Assembly: GCF_000263855.1 (NCBI RefSeq)
Contig: NZ_AJWX01000005.1
Span: 186,001-250,000, forward strand
Length of the DNA stretch: 64,000 nucleotides
Direction: 5' to 3'
Source of the DNA: Pseudomonas sp. M47T1
GTDB taxonomy: Bacteria; Pseudomonadota; Gammaproteobacteria; Pseudomonadales; Pseudomonadaceae
Shown here: positions 42,279 through 51,159 of the stretch, one piece after another
How the letters are laid out: each line of letters starts with the position of its first letter
How positions within the stretch are numbered: position 1 is the first letter of the stretch
The notes under the pieces: generated by a model
What the model was told of the DNA's origin: nothing
What the model saw: the letters and a program-made list of their open reading frames with translations, nothing else
The model's database searches: none
Made by a program: the position numbers and the translations under genes

Positions 42279-43436
42279 ATGAACCGCCTGACCCTGCCTG
42301 TACTGTTGTTCGTTGCCGCCGTGACCGGCATTTGCCTGGGCGCCACCGCGCCGCTCACCGCCCTGCGCCTGTTGGAGGGCGGCGCCAGTGCCGCGCAGAT
42401 CGGCATACTCTCGGCACTGCCCGCCGTGGGCATGATGCTGGCGGCCAGCCTGTGCGCACGCCTGTCGCGGCGTTTCCACCGCCGACAGTTGTTCCAGGCC
42501 TGCCTGGCAGTGTGCCTGGCCAGCGTGGCCTTGCTGGAACCGGCGCGCCACTCGTTGTACGCCCTGGCCGGCCTGCGCCTGGGCATGGGGTTGGGCATGG
42601 GCCTGGTGATCATCCTCAGCGAAGCCTGGATCAACGAACTGAGCAGCGACCAGCGCCGCGGCCAGTCGATCGCGGTGTATACCACGGCCTACACCGGCAG
42701 CCAGATGCTCGGGCCGTTGCTGATCTCGTTGTTGGGCACCGACGGCCCGCAAGTGATCATCACCGTCAGCGTTGCCTTGGGCCTGGCGTGGCTGACGCTG
42801 CTGGCGCTCGACAGCAGTGACGTCGCGGTCAGCGAGGAGGACGGCGTGCGCAGCTTTTCGCTGATGGGCTTCCTGCGCCTGGCCCCTACGTTGTGCATGG
42901 GGGTGTTGTTCTTCTCGTTCTTCGACAGCGTGATCCTGGCGCTATTCCCGGTGTACGCCACCGCCAACGGCGTGGGGCCGGCCGAGGCGGCGCTGATGGT
43001 CAGCGTCATCCTGCTGGGCGACATGTGCCTGCAACTGCCCTTGGGGTGGCTGGCCGACCGTGTGCCACGCAGCACCCTGCACCTGGCCTGCGGCCTGTGC
43101 GTGCTGACCATTGGCGCCAGCCTGGCGTGGCTGATCAGCGGCAGCACGCTGCTGTGGCCCATGCTGTTCCTGCTGGGCGCCGCCGCGGGTGGCACCTACA
43201 CCCTGGCCATCGTACTGATTGGCGAACGCTTTCGCGGCCAGGACCTGGTCACCGCCAACGCCGGTGCCGGCCTGCTGTTTGGCCTGGGCAGCGTGCTTGG
43301 CCCAGTGGTCAGCGGCGGCCTGATGCAGGCGTCCAGCGCCGGCCTGCCGATGGCCCTGTCGGTGGCCGCCGGGGTATTCGTGTGCACGGCACTGGGTGGG
43401 GTGTGGCAGGCACGGGGGCGGTTGGCAGCGTCTTGA
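42279..43436 (+). CDS. MFS transporter (YcaD-like)
   Basis: A 385-residue, 12-helix transporter from ATG 42279. Features are ALRLLEGGASAAQIGILSALPAVGMMLAASLCARLSRRFHRRQLF (motif A variant), the EAWINELSSDQRRGQSIAVYTTAYTGSQMLGP stretch that is characteristic of YcaD-type members, and a second-half LPLGWLADRVPRSTL. The substrate is unknown. It is divergent from the Rieske oxygenase and may share a substrate or product with it, but that is only positional. Confidence 0.88.
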   Translation: MNRLTLPVLLFVAAVTGICLGATAPLTALRLLEGGASAAQIGILSALPAVGMMLAASLCARLSRRFHRRQLFQACLAVCLASVALLEPARHSLYALAGLRLGMGLGMGLVIILSEAWINELSSDQRRGQSIAVYTTAYTGSQMLGPLLISLLGTDGPQVIITVSVALGLAWLTLLALDSSDVAVSEEDGVRSFSLMGFLRLAPTLCMGVLFFSFFDSVILALFPVYATANGVGPAEAALMVSVILLGDMCLQLPLGWLADRVPRSTLHLACGLCVLTIGASLAWLISGSTLLWPMLFLLGAAAGGTYTLAIVLIGERFRGQDLVTANAGAGLLFGLGSVLGPVVSGGLMQASSAGLPMALSVAAGVFVCTALGGVWQARGRLAAS

Positions 43437-43470
43437 TGTGCTGTCCTTGCGGCCTCGAAGACGGGGCGCA

Positions 43471-43493
43471 AAACGCAGCCTTTGGCAGTTGCT
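43471..43493 (+). repeat. Short dispersed repeat CGCAGCCTTTGGCAGTTGC
   Basis: The 19-base sequence CGCAGCCTTTGGCAGTTGC occurs here after the MFS gene and again at 31209-31227 after the pcs gene, both times just downstream of a stop codon on the same strand. It is probably part of a REP-like family. Confidence 0.5.
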
Positions 43494-43547
43494 ACAGCGT
43501 AAGTGATAGCCTGTACCACGATGCCCACCGACACCGGAGCCACCTCG

Positions 43548-44012
43548 ATGCTCATTGGCCTGATTGCCGATACCCACGGCCTGCTGCGCCCCGAGGCGCT
43601 GGCGGCCTTGCGCGGGTGCGATCATATTGTGCATGCCGGTGATATCGGCAAGCCCGAGGTGCTGGCCGCGCTAAAAGCCGTGGCGCCGCTGACGGTGGTG
43701 TTTGGCAATGTCGACATCGACAAAGCCTGGGCCATCGACCTGCCCAAGGCCGTGACCGTCAGCCTGGGTGGCCTCAAGCTGTACATGACCCATGAAGCCT
43801 GTGACCTGCCCGAACCACTGCCGCCCGGGGTGCAGGTGGTGGTCACCGGCCATTCGCACAAGCCCCTGATTGAACAGCGCAACGGCGTGCTGCACATCAA
43901 CCCCGGCAGCGCCGGGCCGCGACGCTTCAAACTGCCGATCTGCCTGGCATTGCTGAGCCTTGAACAGGGCCAGGCCAGCGCCCGACTCATCGACCTCACC
44001 GCGCCTATTTAG
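43548..44012 (+). CDS. YfcE-type metallophosphodiesterase
   Basis: A 154-residue protein. ATG 43548 is preferred, with GGAG 8 bases ahead; ATG 43521 would add nine residues. The metal-binding motifs of the YfcE/MJ0936 family are all present: DTH (Asp8, His10), GDIG (Asp32), GNVD (Asn54), THE (His82) and GHSH (101-104). Such enzymes cleave phosphodiesters in vitro; the natural substrate is uncertain. The 3' end overlaps the convergent sleB-like gene by 8 bp. Confidence 0.9.
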   Translation: MLIGLIADTHGLLRPEALAALRGCDHIVHAGDIGKPEVLAALKAVAPLTVVFGNVDIDKAWAIDLPKAVTVSLGGLKLYMTHEACDLPEPLPPGVQVVVTGHSHKPLIEQRNGVLHINPGSAGPRRFKLPICLALLSLEQGQASARLIDLTAPI

Positions 44013-44622
44013 CCTTGCCCTCACGTGGTTTGTAGAAGATGAACTTGCCGGTCTGGGCCGTCTTCAGGTATTTGCCGGCCCACTGCGGGCTGACGTTGCG
44101 GTCGTGGAAATACATGGCGCCACCGGTGTTGTCGGCCAGTTGCTTGTTGAGCACCTTGCGCGCGATTTCCTTGGCTGCCCCATAGCGGTCTTCCTCCTGT
44201 ACCTGGTCGGAGCGCCCGTCGCACCACCAGGAAAACTGGCACACTTTCTTGTCCGCACCCTGCTTGACCACCTCGCACACGCTGTCCGGAAAGCCCTCGT
44301 GCCCTAGCCGGTTGAGTACCACATGGGCCACCGCCTGCATGTCGGCCGGGGTGCCGCCCTTGGCTTCCCAGTAAATGGTGCGGGCCAGGCAGGTCAGCGT
44401 GTCGTCTACCGGCTTTTCCCCCACCGGGTCCACGGCCTGGGCTTCGGGCGGGGTGATGGTTTGCGCCTTGGGCACCGGCGCGGGGTCCTTGTCGGCGGCT
44501 TTGTGCTCCAGCACCTGGGCCTTTTCGATGGCCTGTTGTGGGCTGGCGGAGGGATCGTCGGCCAGCAACGGCCCCATGAACAACAACGTTGCCATGCCTG
44601 CAGCAATACGGAGCGAACGCAT
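44005..44622 (-). CDS. SleB-family cell wall hydrolase
   Basis: A 205-residue exported protein from ATG 44622 with a signal peptide (MRSLRIAAGMATLLFMGPLLADD). A low-complexity Pro/Ala/Lys linker (about 20-75) precedes the hydrolase_2 domain, seen in LARTIYWEAKGGTPADMQAVAHVVLNRLGHEGFPDSVCEVVKQG and the end NTGGAMYFHDRNVSP. The Glu of YWEAKG is the likely catalytic acid of this lytic transglycosylase-like fold. It acts on peptidoglycan in the periplasm; in non-spore formers the exact role is not settled. Confidence 0.88.
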   Translation of the reverse strand: MRSLRIAAGMATLLFMGPLLADDPSASPQQAIEKAQVLEHKAADKDPAPVPKAQTITPPEAQAVDPVGEKPVDDTLTCLARTIYWEAKGGTPADMQAVAHVVLNRLGHEGFPDSVCEVVKQGADKKVCQFSWWCDGRSDQVQEEDRYGAAKEIARKVLNKQLADNTGGAMYFHDRNVSPQWAGKYLKTAQTGKFIFYKPREGKAK

Positions 44623-44824
44623 GATGAACACCCACTGGACGGGTCGCAGACGATGCTGCCTCGAAGCCCGTATACCCCCGTTTTTACCGGCGCATCGGGC
44701 CATTATCCTTATTGGTAACGACACTGTAGCGGACAAACCTGATAGGCGCCGCCACAGGCAAATAGGCACACCGCCACCACTGGGCTAAAATTGCTCTTTA
44801 TCCTCCCCAGCCCGGATGCTTGCG

Positions 44825-45880
44825 ATGACCACCCTGACTTCCCCCGCCGAACAGCGCTCACGCCTGTTCTGGCTCAAACCCCTGGCCTTTGTGCTGGTGG
44901 CCGTGATTGGCCTGTACTACGTGAAGTGGTCGCCCTACTACCTGAAGTCATTCGTGGCCGCCAGTAGCCACAGCATTGGCGGTTCCATCATCAATGACCA
45001 CCCGCAAGACCCGATGGCAGCTGCCCTGGCCTATGCCCAGGTGTACTTCCTGGCGATCTGGAAGGCGGCGGTGCTGGGCGTGGTGCTCGGCTCGCTGGTG
45101 CAGGTACTGATTCCCCGCGACTGGCTGCTGCGTGTGTTCGGCAGGGCCGGCCTGGGTTCCACGGTGCGTGGCGGCCTGTTCGCCCTGCCCGGCATGATGT
45201 GCAGTTGCTGCGCGGCCCCTGTGGTGGCCGGCCTGCGCCGTCAGCGGGTATCGGTAGGCGCGGCGCTGGCGTTCTGGATCGCCAACCCGGTGCTGAACCC
45301 GGCCACCCTGATTTTCATGGGCTTTGTGCTGGGCTGGGGTTTCACGGTGCTGCGAGTGATTGCCGGGGTGGTGCTGGTGGTGGGCGTGTCGCTGTTTGCC
45401 CAGCGCATCTCGCGCCCCGAGGTGCTGCCTGAGCCGGCCGTGGAAGCGGTGGAACAGGTGACGACTCAGGAACAGGGCAACCTGTTCGGCCGCTGGATGC
45501 GTACCCTGTGGCAGCTGTTCTGGACCACCATCCCGGTCTACATACTGGCGGTGCTGGTGCTGGGCGCCGCGCGGGTGTGGCTGTTCCCCCATGTTGACGG
45601 TGCCATGGGCAACAGCCTGCTGTGGCTGGTGCCCCTGGCGGTGGTGGGCACGCTGTTCGTGATTCCCACGGCGGCGGAAATCCCCATCGTGCAAACCCTG
45701 ATGACCCTGGGCCTGGGCACCGCCCCTGCCGTGGCGCTGTTGATGACCCTGCCCAGCATCAGCCTGCCGTCGCTGTTGATGCTACGTAAATCGTTCGACC
45801 GGCAGGTGCTGGTTACGGTGGCGCTGCTGACCATGCTGGTGGGCGTGATCAGCGGCCTGGTGGGCATGTTGGTGCTGTAA
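44825..45880 (+). CDS. DUF318 (UPF0718) family permease with CSCC motif
   Basis: A 351-residue membrane protein from ATG 44825 with about eight to nine helices. The signature is LPGMMCSCCAAPVVAGLRRQRVSVGAALAFWIANPVLNPATL, and it recurs in weaker form late in the protein (FVIPTAAEIPIVQTLMTLGLGTAPAVALLMTLPSISLPSLLML). DUF318 permeases are linked to export of metal(loid)s or organo-metalloids in some arsenic clusters. Here no arsenic gene is near. The Cys pair plus third Cys in a membrane hairpin suggests soft-metal or thiol chemistry, which is inference. Confidence 0.85.
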   Translation: MTTLTSPAEQRSRLFWLKPLAFVLVAVIGLYYVKWSPYYLKSFVAASSHSIGGSIINDHPQDPMAAALAYAQVYFLAIWKAAVLGVVLGSLVQVLIPRDWLLRVFGRAGLGSTVRGGLFALPGMMCSCCAAPVVAGLRRQRVSVGAALAFWIANPVLNPATLIFMGFVLGWGFTVLRVIAGVVLVVGVSLFAQRISRPEVLPEPAVEAVEQVTTQEQGNLFGRWMRTLWQLFWTTIPVYILAVLVLGAARVWLFPHVDGAMGNSLLWLVPLAVVGTLFVIPTAAEIPIVQTLMTLGLGTAPAVALLMTLPSISLPSLLMLRKSFDRQVLVTVALLTMLVGVISGLVGMLVL

Positions 45881-45882
45881 AC

Positions 45883-45970
45883 CTGCTGCGAAAAGATCCA
45901 CAGGACCTTCAACGATATAATGCCGATAGCGGGCCCGCTGTGCGGGCCTTCGCAGCCTGGCGGCAGCTCC
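45883..45970 (+). repeat. Dispersed intergenic repeat, copy at 46 kb
   Basis: This copy reads TGCTGCGAAAAGATCCACAG, GACCTTCAACGATATAATGCC, GATAGCGGGCCCGCTGTGCG and GGCCTTCGCAGCC-TGGCGGCAGCTCC. It matches the copies at 18172-18270 and 50311-50431 and fills almost all of the 121-bp gap between convergent permease and selU genes. The GCGGGCCCGC palindrome with flanks can form a hairpin and could terminate both transcripts. Confidence 0.75.
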
Positions 45971-46001
45971 ACAGAATCACGCGGGGGGTGCAGGTCAACG
46001 G

Positions 46002-47099
46002 TTACCCGGCACGGTGACGCAGGTAGGCGACGACGTCGTCGTGGTTGCCGGCGAATTCGATCCGGGCGCCCTTGGCCTCGCGCTGGTAGGCGTACATGGG
46101 GTCGTAATATTCGTTCAGCAGGCCGCTGATCCAACCCCGGTGGCCAGCCACCGCGCCGCTGCGGCCCTGCTCTGCCAGCGCCTCATCCATAAGCTGTGCC
46201 AGGCGCTGATAGCGCTCGCCCCCCAGGCGCTTGACGATGCTGGCCAGGCTTTGCTGCAAACGCTCGGCAAACCGCACCTCACCCTGCTCAGCACCGTGCA
46301 CCTGGACGAACTCGGCGCACAGGTCCACCACGTAGTCCTTGAGAATACGCTCCACGCGCAGTTCCACGCTGTCCTGCAACCACACCAGCGGCGCCGCCTG
46401 CATGCGCCGGTAGAGCGACAACGGCACCGCCCGGCTGCCAATCGCCCGCCCTTCATCCTCCAGCACAAACTGGCCGATGCCGCGCGTGCGTTTCTTGAGA
46501 ATGTCCACCGAGAGCTGATTTTCAAAATTGATCTGCTCGGGCTGCGGGGTAGCGTGCTTGCCAAAACTTGAGCCGCGGTGATTGGCGTGGCCTTCCAGGT
46601 CCAGGGCGTTGTCCAGGCGCGCCAGCACCTCGGTTTTGCCGGACCCGGTCAGCCCGCCCACCAGAACGAAGTCGCAGTCCGCCACCGCCTGCTCGCTCAC
46701 CTCGATCAGGTAGCTGCGCAACGCCTTGTAGCCACCCACCACGCGCGGGTAGTCGATACCCGCCTCATCCTTGAGCCACTGCTGGGTGATCTGCGAACGC
46801 AGGCCACCACGAAAGCAATACAGGTAACCCTGTGGGTGTTGCTTGGCAAACGCCCGCCACCGCTCGATGCGAGCGTGCTTGAGGTCACCCTGCACCAGGC
46901 GATGGCCCAGTTCGATGGCGGCCTGCTGGCCGTGCTGTTTGTAGCAGGTGCCCACCTGTTCACGTTCACGGTCATCCATCAACGGCAGGTTGATTGATTG
47001 ATCAAAAGCGCCCTTGTGAAATTCCACCGGGGCGCGTACATCCATCAGCGGTGTATCGGTCAGGAACAACGCGGCAAAGTCGACGCAATTATTGCGCAT
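46002..47099 (-). CDS. selU: tRNA 2-selenouridine synthase
   Basis: A 365-residue protein from ATG 47099, overlapping the selD stop (TGATG). The N-terminal rhodanese domain has the active Cys95 in YCFRGGLRS; the C-terminal P-loop part has Walker [11 protein letters not shown] at 148-157 followed by [14 protein letters not shown]. This combination is diagnostic for SelU/MnmH. The enzyme replaces sulfur by selenium at U34 of certain tRNAs, using selenophosphate made by SelD, encoded just upstream in the same operon. Confidence 0.96.
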   Translation of the reverse strand: MRNNCVDFAALFLTDTPLMDVRAPVEFHKGAFDQSINLPLMDDREREQVGTCYKQHGQQAAIELGHRLVQGDLKHARIERWRAFAKQHPQGYLYCFRGGLRSQITQQWLKDEAGIDYPRVVGGYKALRSYLIEVSEQAVADCDFVLVGGLTGSGKTEVLARLDNALDLEGHANHRGSSFGKHATPQPEQINFENQLSVDILKKRTRGIGQFVLEDEGRAIGSRAVPLSLYRRMQAAPLVWLQDSVELRVERILKDYVVDLCAEFVQVHGAEQGEVRFAERLQQSLASIVKRLGGERYQRLAQLMDEALAEQGRSGAVAGHRGWISGLLNEYYDPMYAYQREAKGARIEFAGNHDDVVAYLRHRAG

Positions 47100-48133
47100 C
47101 AGACGACCTCGACCGCGTGGCTCTGTCGCGCTACCAATAACCCGATCGGCGCCAGGTCCAGGCCCAGTTCGGCGGCCAGCGCCAGGAACTCGGCACGGCC
47201 CTGGGGGTGCACCGCCACCAACAGGCCACCGCTGGTTTGCGGATCGCACAGCAACAGTTTCTGCATGGCCGTGAGGCGGCCGACGCGTTCGCCATAGCTG
47301 TCAAAGTTGCGCAGGGTGCCGCCGGGCACGCAGCCTTTGTCCAAGTAGTATTCGATGTTGGGCAACAGCGGTACTGCCGCCGCTTCCAGGCGCGCGGTCA
47401 AGCCGCTGCCATCGGCCATTTCCACCAGGTGGCCCAACAGGCCGAAGCCAGTCACGTCAGTCATGGCGGTGACCCCGGCCAGGCGGGCAAAGCGGCTGCC
47501 AGGCTTGTTCAGGGTGCACATCTGGTCACGGGCCACGCCGATGTCGGCCTGGCGTAACAGGCCCTTCTTCTCGGCCGTGGTCAGCACGCCAATGCCCAGC
47601 GGCTTGGTCAGAAACAACTCGCAGCCCAGGGTGGCGGTGTCGTTGCGCTTCATGAAGCGCTTTTCCACCATGCCGGTCACGGCCAGGCCGAAGATCGGCT
47701 CCGGCGCGTCGATGGAATGGCCGCCCGCCAGGGTAATGCCCGCCGCGTCACACACCGCGCGGCCGCCGCGAATCACTTCACGGGCCACTTCGGCCGGCAG
47801 CACGTTGACGGGCCAGCCGAGGATGGCGATGGCCATGATCGGGTCGCCGCCCATGGCGTAGATATCACTGATGGCATTGGTGGCGGCGATACGACCGAAG
47901 TCATACGGGTCATCGACAATCGGCATGAAAAAGTCGGTGGTCGACACCACTCCGCGCTCTTCGTCGATGCCATACACCGCCGCGTCGTCGCGCGAGGCAT
48001 TGCCCACCCACAGATTGGGGTCCAGGTCCTGCGCGCCGCTGCCGGCCAGGATCACTTCCAACACCTTGGGGGAAATCTTGCAGCCACAACCAGCCCCATG
48101 GCTGTATTGAGTCAGGCGAATGGGTTCATTCAT
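47099..48133 (-). CDS. selD: Selenophosphate synthetase
   Basis: A 344-residue protein from ATG 48133. The N-terminal catalytic motif is GAGCGCK with Cys16/Cys18 and Lys19, so the active residue is Cys and not selenocysteine. Further conserved parts are [39 protein letters not shown], and [16 protein letters not shown]. SelD makes selenophosphate from selenide and ATP. Linked with selU in a TGATG overlap, which points to use for selenouridine in tRNA. selA, selB and tRNA-Sec are not in this window, so use for selenoproteins cannot be judged. Confidence 0.96.
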   Translation of the reverse strand: MNEPIRLTQYSHGAGCGCKISPKVLEVILAGSGAQDLDPNLWVGNASRDDAAVYGIDEERGVVSTTDFFMPIVDDPYDFGRIAATNAISDIYAMGGDPIMAIAILGWPVNVLPAEVAREVIRGGRAVCDAAGITLAGGHSIDAPEPIFGLAVTGMVEKRFMKRNDTATLGCELFLTKPLGIGVLTTAEKKGLLRQADIGVARDQMCTLNKPGSRFARLAGVTAMTDVTGFGLLGHLVEMADGSGLTARLEAAAVPLLPNIEYYLDKGCVPGGTLRNFDSYGERVGRLTAMQKLLLCDPQTSGGLLVAVHPQGRAEFLALAAELGLDLAPIGLLVARQSHAVEVV

Positions 48134-48367
48134 GGTCGGGCCCCGTCGGTAAATCAAATCATTTTACCAGAGGGGCGAAACACCCGCTGACCGTTGCATT
48201 TGGTCATTATTTCATCACATCGACCTCACCCCCTGTTTTGCGAGGTTTTGGCGTTTTATCCACAGAGATATTCACGATTTCCGGGGACAACTTTTCCGCC
48301 AAAACTGGATGGACAACCAGTAAATACGGGGTGTCTGGGCCGTAACAGTGAGCCGTCAGCCACCCCC

Positions 48368-49132
48368 TCAACGCATGACAAACCCGCCATCCACCGAAAT
48401 AGACTGACCCGTCACATAACTCGAACCCGTGCTGCTGAGCCACAGCACCGCATCGGCGATTTCCTCAGGTTGGCCGTGGCGGCCCATGGGCACGGCCTTG
48501 GTCATGCCTTCCAGGGCCTCGCCCTGCCCCGCCGCCACCATCTGGTCGGCCATGGGCGTCCAGATCAGCCCTGGGCACACCGCGTTGACGCGGACATTGC
48601 GCGCCGCGTACTCCAGTGCCGCGCTTTTGGTCAGGCCGATCACGCCATGCTTGGCGGCGTGATAGTTGGCGCGCTCGGCACCGCCCACCAGGCCGCCCAG
48701 GGACGAGCAGTTGACAATGGTGCCGCTGCCCTGGCGGCGCATGTGTTGCAACTCGAACTTCATGCAACTCCACACGCCCCGCAGGTTGACCGACATCACC
48801 CGGTCGTAGTCCTCGACGGTGGCGTCGGCGACTTCCGCCAGCAGGTTCTGGATGCCAGCATTGTTGAAGGCGGCATCCAGGCGGCCGAAGGTGGCGACGG
48901 TGTCCTTGACCATGGCCTCGACCTGATCGATGTCCGCCACGTCGCAGCCAATGCCGATGGCCCGGTGGCCGGCGTCGACCAACGCTTGCGCGGCAGCGCG
49001 CGCGGCCTCGAGGTTCAGGTCAACCACCGCCACTGATGCGCCGGCCTGGGCAAATGCCCGGGCCGTGGCCAGGCCGATGCCAGAGGCGCCGCCAGTGACC
49101 AGGGCAACCTTGTTCTCGAATGAAAAGCTCAT
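48368..49132 (-). CDS. Short-chain dehydrogenase/reductase (SDR)
   Basis: A 254-residue classical SDR. It has the cofactor motif TGGASGIG at 13-20, Asp38 after the second strand (VVDLN), which favours NAD, NNAG at 90-93, and the catalytic Asn115, Ser144, Tyr157 and Lys161 (YHAAK). The tail GQSISVDGGFVMR is typical. Closest in style to glucose 1-dehydrogenase and cyclopentanol-type dehydrogenases, but the substrate is not predictable. A LysR gene on the same strand lies upstream, 166 bp away. Confidence 0.92.
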   Translation of the reverse strand: MSFSFENKVALVTGGASGIGLATARAFAQAGASVAVVDLNLEAARAAAQALVDAGHRAIGIGCDVADIDQVEAMVKDTVATFGRLDAAFNNAGIQNLLAEVADATVEDYDRVMSVNLRGVWSCMKFELQHMRRQGSGTIVNCSSLGGLVGGAERANYHAAKHGVIGLTKSAALEYAARNVRVNAVCPGLIWTPMADQMVAAGQGEALEGMTKAVPMGRHGQPEEIADAVLWLSSTGSSYVTGQSISVDGGFVMR

Positions 49133-49298
49133 GGATTCTTCCTCGGTTTGGATGAGTGGAATCAGGCTAATCCATGCGGGAATGGGCGAATACGGGGAAA
49201 ACCCGGGACGTTCTGATGAGCAACACTCATCAATGACGGTGAATGCCGGGGGTGCGCGGCTGACGCTTGATAAGCGCCATTCTTTGCCTCACGCCGAA

Positions 49299-50204
49299 TC
49301 AGCCCAGTGGCTGTAATTCCCGAATCAGCTCGATCAACAAGCGCAGCCCCGTCGGCAGTTGCCGGTGGCTTGAGTAGTACAGGTAAAACCCGGGCCCGAC
49401 GCTGGCCCAATCATCCAGCACCGTGACCAGCTCTGCGCGTTCTATCAAAGGCGCCGCAACCGGTTCGGGCAGGTACATCAGGCCAGCCCCTTGCCGGGCC
49501 AGGGCCAGCCCGGCGCGGGTTTCGTCGATGGTGATCATGCCGGGCACGGCGATCGCTATCTGCTCACCCTGCTGCTCGAACTCCCAGTCATACAGGTTGC
49601 CGTTACCCAGGCGAATCCGCAGGCAGCGATGCCTGAGCAGGTCGGTTGGGTGTGTGGGGGTGCCAAATCGCTGAAGGTACTCGATGGCGGCTACCACCAC
49701 CCAGCGAATGTCCGCTGACAGGCGCTGGGCAATCATGTCCTCAGGCACGGTGCCGCCGTAGCGGATACCGGCATCATGGCCGCCGCCAATCACGTCAACG
49801 ATCAGGTTGGTGGCAGTCACGTCGACCTGTATTTCCGGGTAGCGATCATTGAACACCGGCAACACCGGACCCAGCAGCAGGTCGGCGGCGTCGCTGAGCA
49901 GGTTCAAGCGGATGCGGCCGGTGGGCTCATCCCGGTACCGGTTGAGCACCTCCATGGCCTGATCCATTTTCTGCATCGGCGCGCTGATCACCTGATGCAA
50001 CTCCTCGCCTGCCGCCGTCAGGGTCACGCTGCGGGTGGTGCGGTTGAGCAACCGAACGCCAATCCGGCCTTCCAGCCCCTTGATGGCGTGGCTCAAGGCC
50101 GACGCGCTGATGCCCACCTCCTGGCCCGCGCGGCTGAAGCTCTGGTGGCGGGCAATGGCCAGGAAATAGACGAAGTCCGCCAGGTTGGCGCGGCTTAGCT
50201 GCAT
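49299..50204 (-). CDS. LysR-type transcriptional regulator
   Basis: A 301-residue regulator. ATG 50204 is preferred (AAGGACC 6-7 bases ahead) over GTG 50219. The HTH is LADFVYFLAIARHQSFSRAGQEVGISASALSHAIKGLE, and the effector domain begins near 90 (GRIRLNLLSDAADLLL). Belongs to the AaeR/DsdC-like CrgA group by its RIRLNL and LYYSSHRQLP features. It lies upstream of the SDR gene in the same direction, and could regulate it; no divergent partner is present, because the upstream gap holds a repeat. Confidence 0.9.
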   Translation of the reverse strand: MQLSRANLADFVYFLAIARHQSFSRAGQEVGISASALSHAIKGLEGRIGVRLLNRTTRSVTLTAAGEELHQVISAPMQKMDQAMEVLNRYRDEPTGRIRLNLLSDAADLLLGPVLPVFNDRYPEIQVDVTATNLIVDVIGGGHDAGIRYGGTVPEDMIAQRLSADIRWVVVAAIEYLQRFGTPTHPTDLLRHRCLRIRLGNGNLYDWEFEQQGEQIAIAVPGMITIDETRAGLALARQGAGLMYLPEPVAAPLIERAELVTVLDDWASVGPGFYLYYSSHRQLPTGLRLLIELIRELQPLG

Positions 50205-50517
50205 GGTGAGGTCCTTCACGGTTCAAGAAAGAGAGCGGCGACGTTGAAGTCTACCGGCACGCACTTGGCTTCCGACACCTGCGCCGCTCCATCAGAACAT
50301 GAGATTGCCCCTGGAGCTGCGGGGCCGCCATCCGTCACCAGGTTGCGAAAAGGTCCGCAGGACCGGACCTCCAGCGGTGTCAGGCCGATCGCGGGCCCGC
50401 GGTGCGGGCGTTCGCAGGCTTCGGCAGCTCCGGGGGGAGGGGCGCAGAATTAATTCACGGCACTCCACCACCGCGCAGTAGTCTGTCTCTAGACACCTTA
50501 CCTGCCCCGGAGCCGCC
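50205..50517. other. Intergenic stretch holding the dispersed repeat
   Basis: No gene is seen. The region holds the LysR upstream part (50205-50310), the repeat at 50311-50431 and the promoter and ribosome site of the glutathione transferase (CCGGAG at 50508-50513). Confidence 0.5.
50311..50431 (+). repeat. Dispersed intergenic repeat, longest copy
   Basis: The longest copy of the family: CTGGAGCTGCGGGGCCGCCA, then TTGCGAAAAGGTCCGCAGGA, then GATCGCGGGCCCGCGGTGCG and TTCGCAGGCTTCGGCAGCTC. It begins with GGAGCTGC and ends with GCAGCTCC, which are inverted with respect to each other, so the entire 120-bp unit can fold back. Internal hairpins are AGGTCCGCAGGACC and GCGGGCCCGC. Same left part as the 18-kb copy, same right part as the 46-kb copy. 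Confidence 0.75.
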
Positions 50518-51144
50518 ATGATCACCGTCCACCACCTCAACAACTCCCGTTCCCAGCGCATTCTCTGGCTGCTGGAGGAGCTTGGCCTGCCCTACCAGAT
50601 CAAGCGTTACCAACGTGACCCGAAAACCAACCTGGCACCGCCGGAGCTCAAGGCGATCAACCCGCTGGGCAAATCGCCGGTGATCGAGGATGGCCCCCAC
50701 ACGTTGATCGAGTCCGGCGCCATTATCGACTACCTGATCCGCCGCCACGGCGACGGCCGCCTGCAACCCGACCCGGCCAGCGCCACCTTTGACGAATACG
50801 TGCAGTGGCTGCACTTCGCCGAAGGCTCGGCAATGCTACCGTTGATGCTCAACCTCTACGTGGGCCGCCTGGGCGATGCCGGCGCACCGCTGCACCCACG
50901 CATCGAGTCGGAAGTGGCCAACTACCTGGGCTACCTGGATAACGCCCTGGGCCTCACGCCCTACCTGGTGGGCGAAGAATTGACCGGCGCGGATATCCAG
51001 ATGAGCTTCATCGGCGAAATTGCCAAGGCCCAGGGCAAACTGCCGTCGTACCCCAACCTGGCCGCGTGGGTGCAACGCTTCCAGGCGCGGCCTGCTTATC
51101 GCAAGGCGGTGGAGCAAGGTGGCGAGTATGCGTTTGCGCATTGA
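50518..51144 (+). CDS. Glutathione S-transferase family protein
   Basis: A 208-residue protein with an N-terminal thioredoxin-like domain (HHLNNSRSQRILWLLEELGLPY, with Ser10/Arg11/Ser12 near the glutathione site; NPLGKSPVIEDG with the cis-Pro; and LIESGAIIDYL) and an all-helical C-terminal domain (LVGEELTGADIQMSF). This is the usual GST fold. Substrate class is unknown. Transcribed alone and convergent with the amidohydrolase operon; its stop is 16 bp from that operon's end. Confidence 0.93.
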   Translation: MITVHHLNNSRSQRILWLLEELGLPYQIKRYQRDPKTNLAPPELKAINPLGKSPVIEDGPHTLIESGAIIDYLIRRHGDGRLQPDPASATFDEYVQWLHFAEGSAMLPLMLNLYVGRLGDAGAPLHPRIESEVANYLGYLDNALGLTPYLVGEELTGADIQMSFIGEIAKAQGKLPSYPNLAAWVQRFQARPAYRKAVEQGGEYAFAH

Positions 51145-51159
51145 GGGCTGAAAGCCCCC

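Noticed and set aside
48256..48264. TTATCCACA, a perfect DnaA box, between selD and the SDR gene
   Set aside because: A single box without AT-rich unwinding region, further boxes or dnaA/dnaN/gyrB neighbours does not indicate an origin; one match per tens of kilobases is expected by chance.
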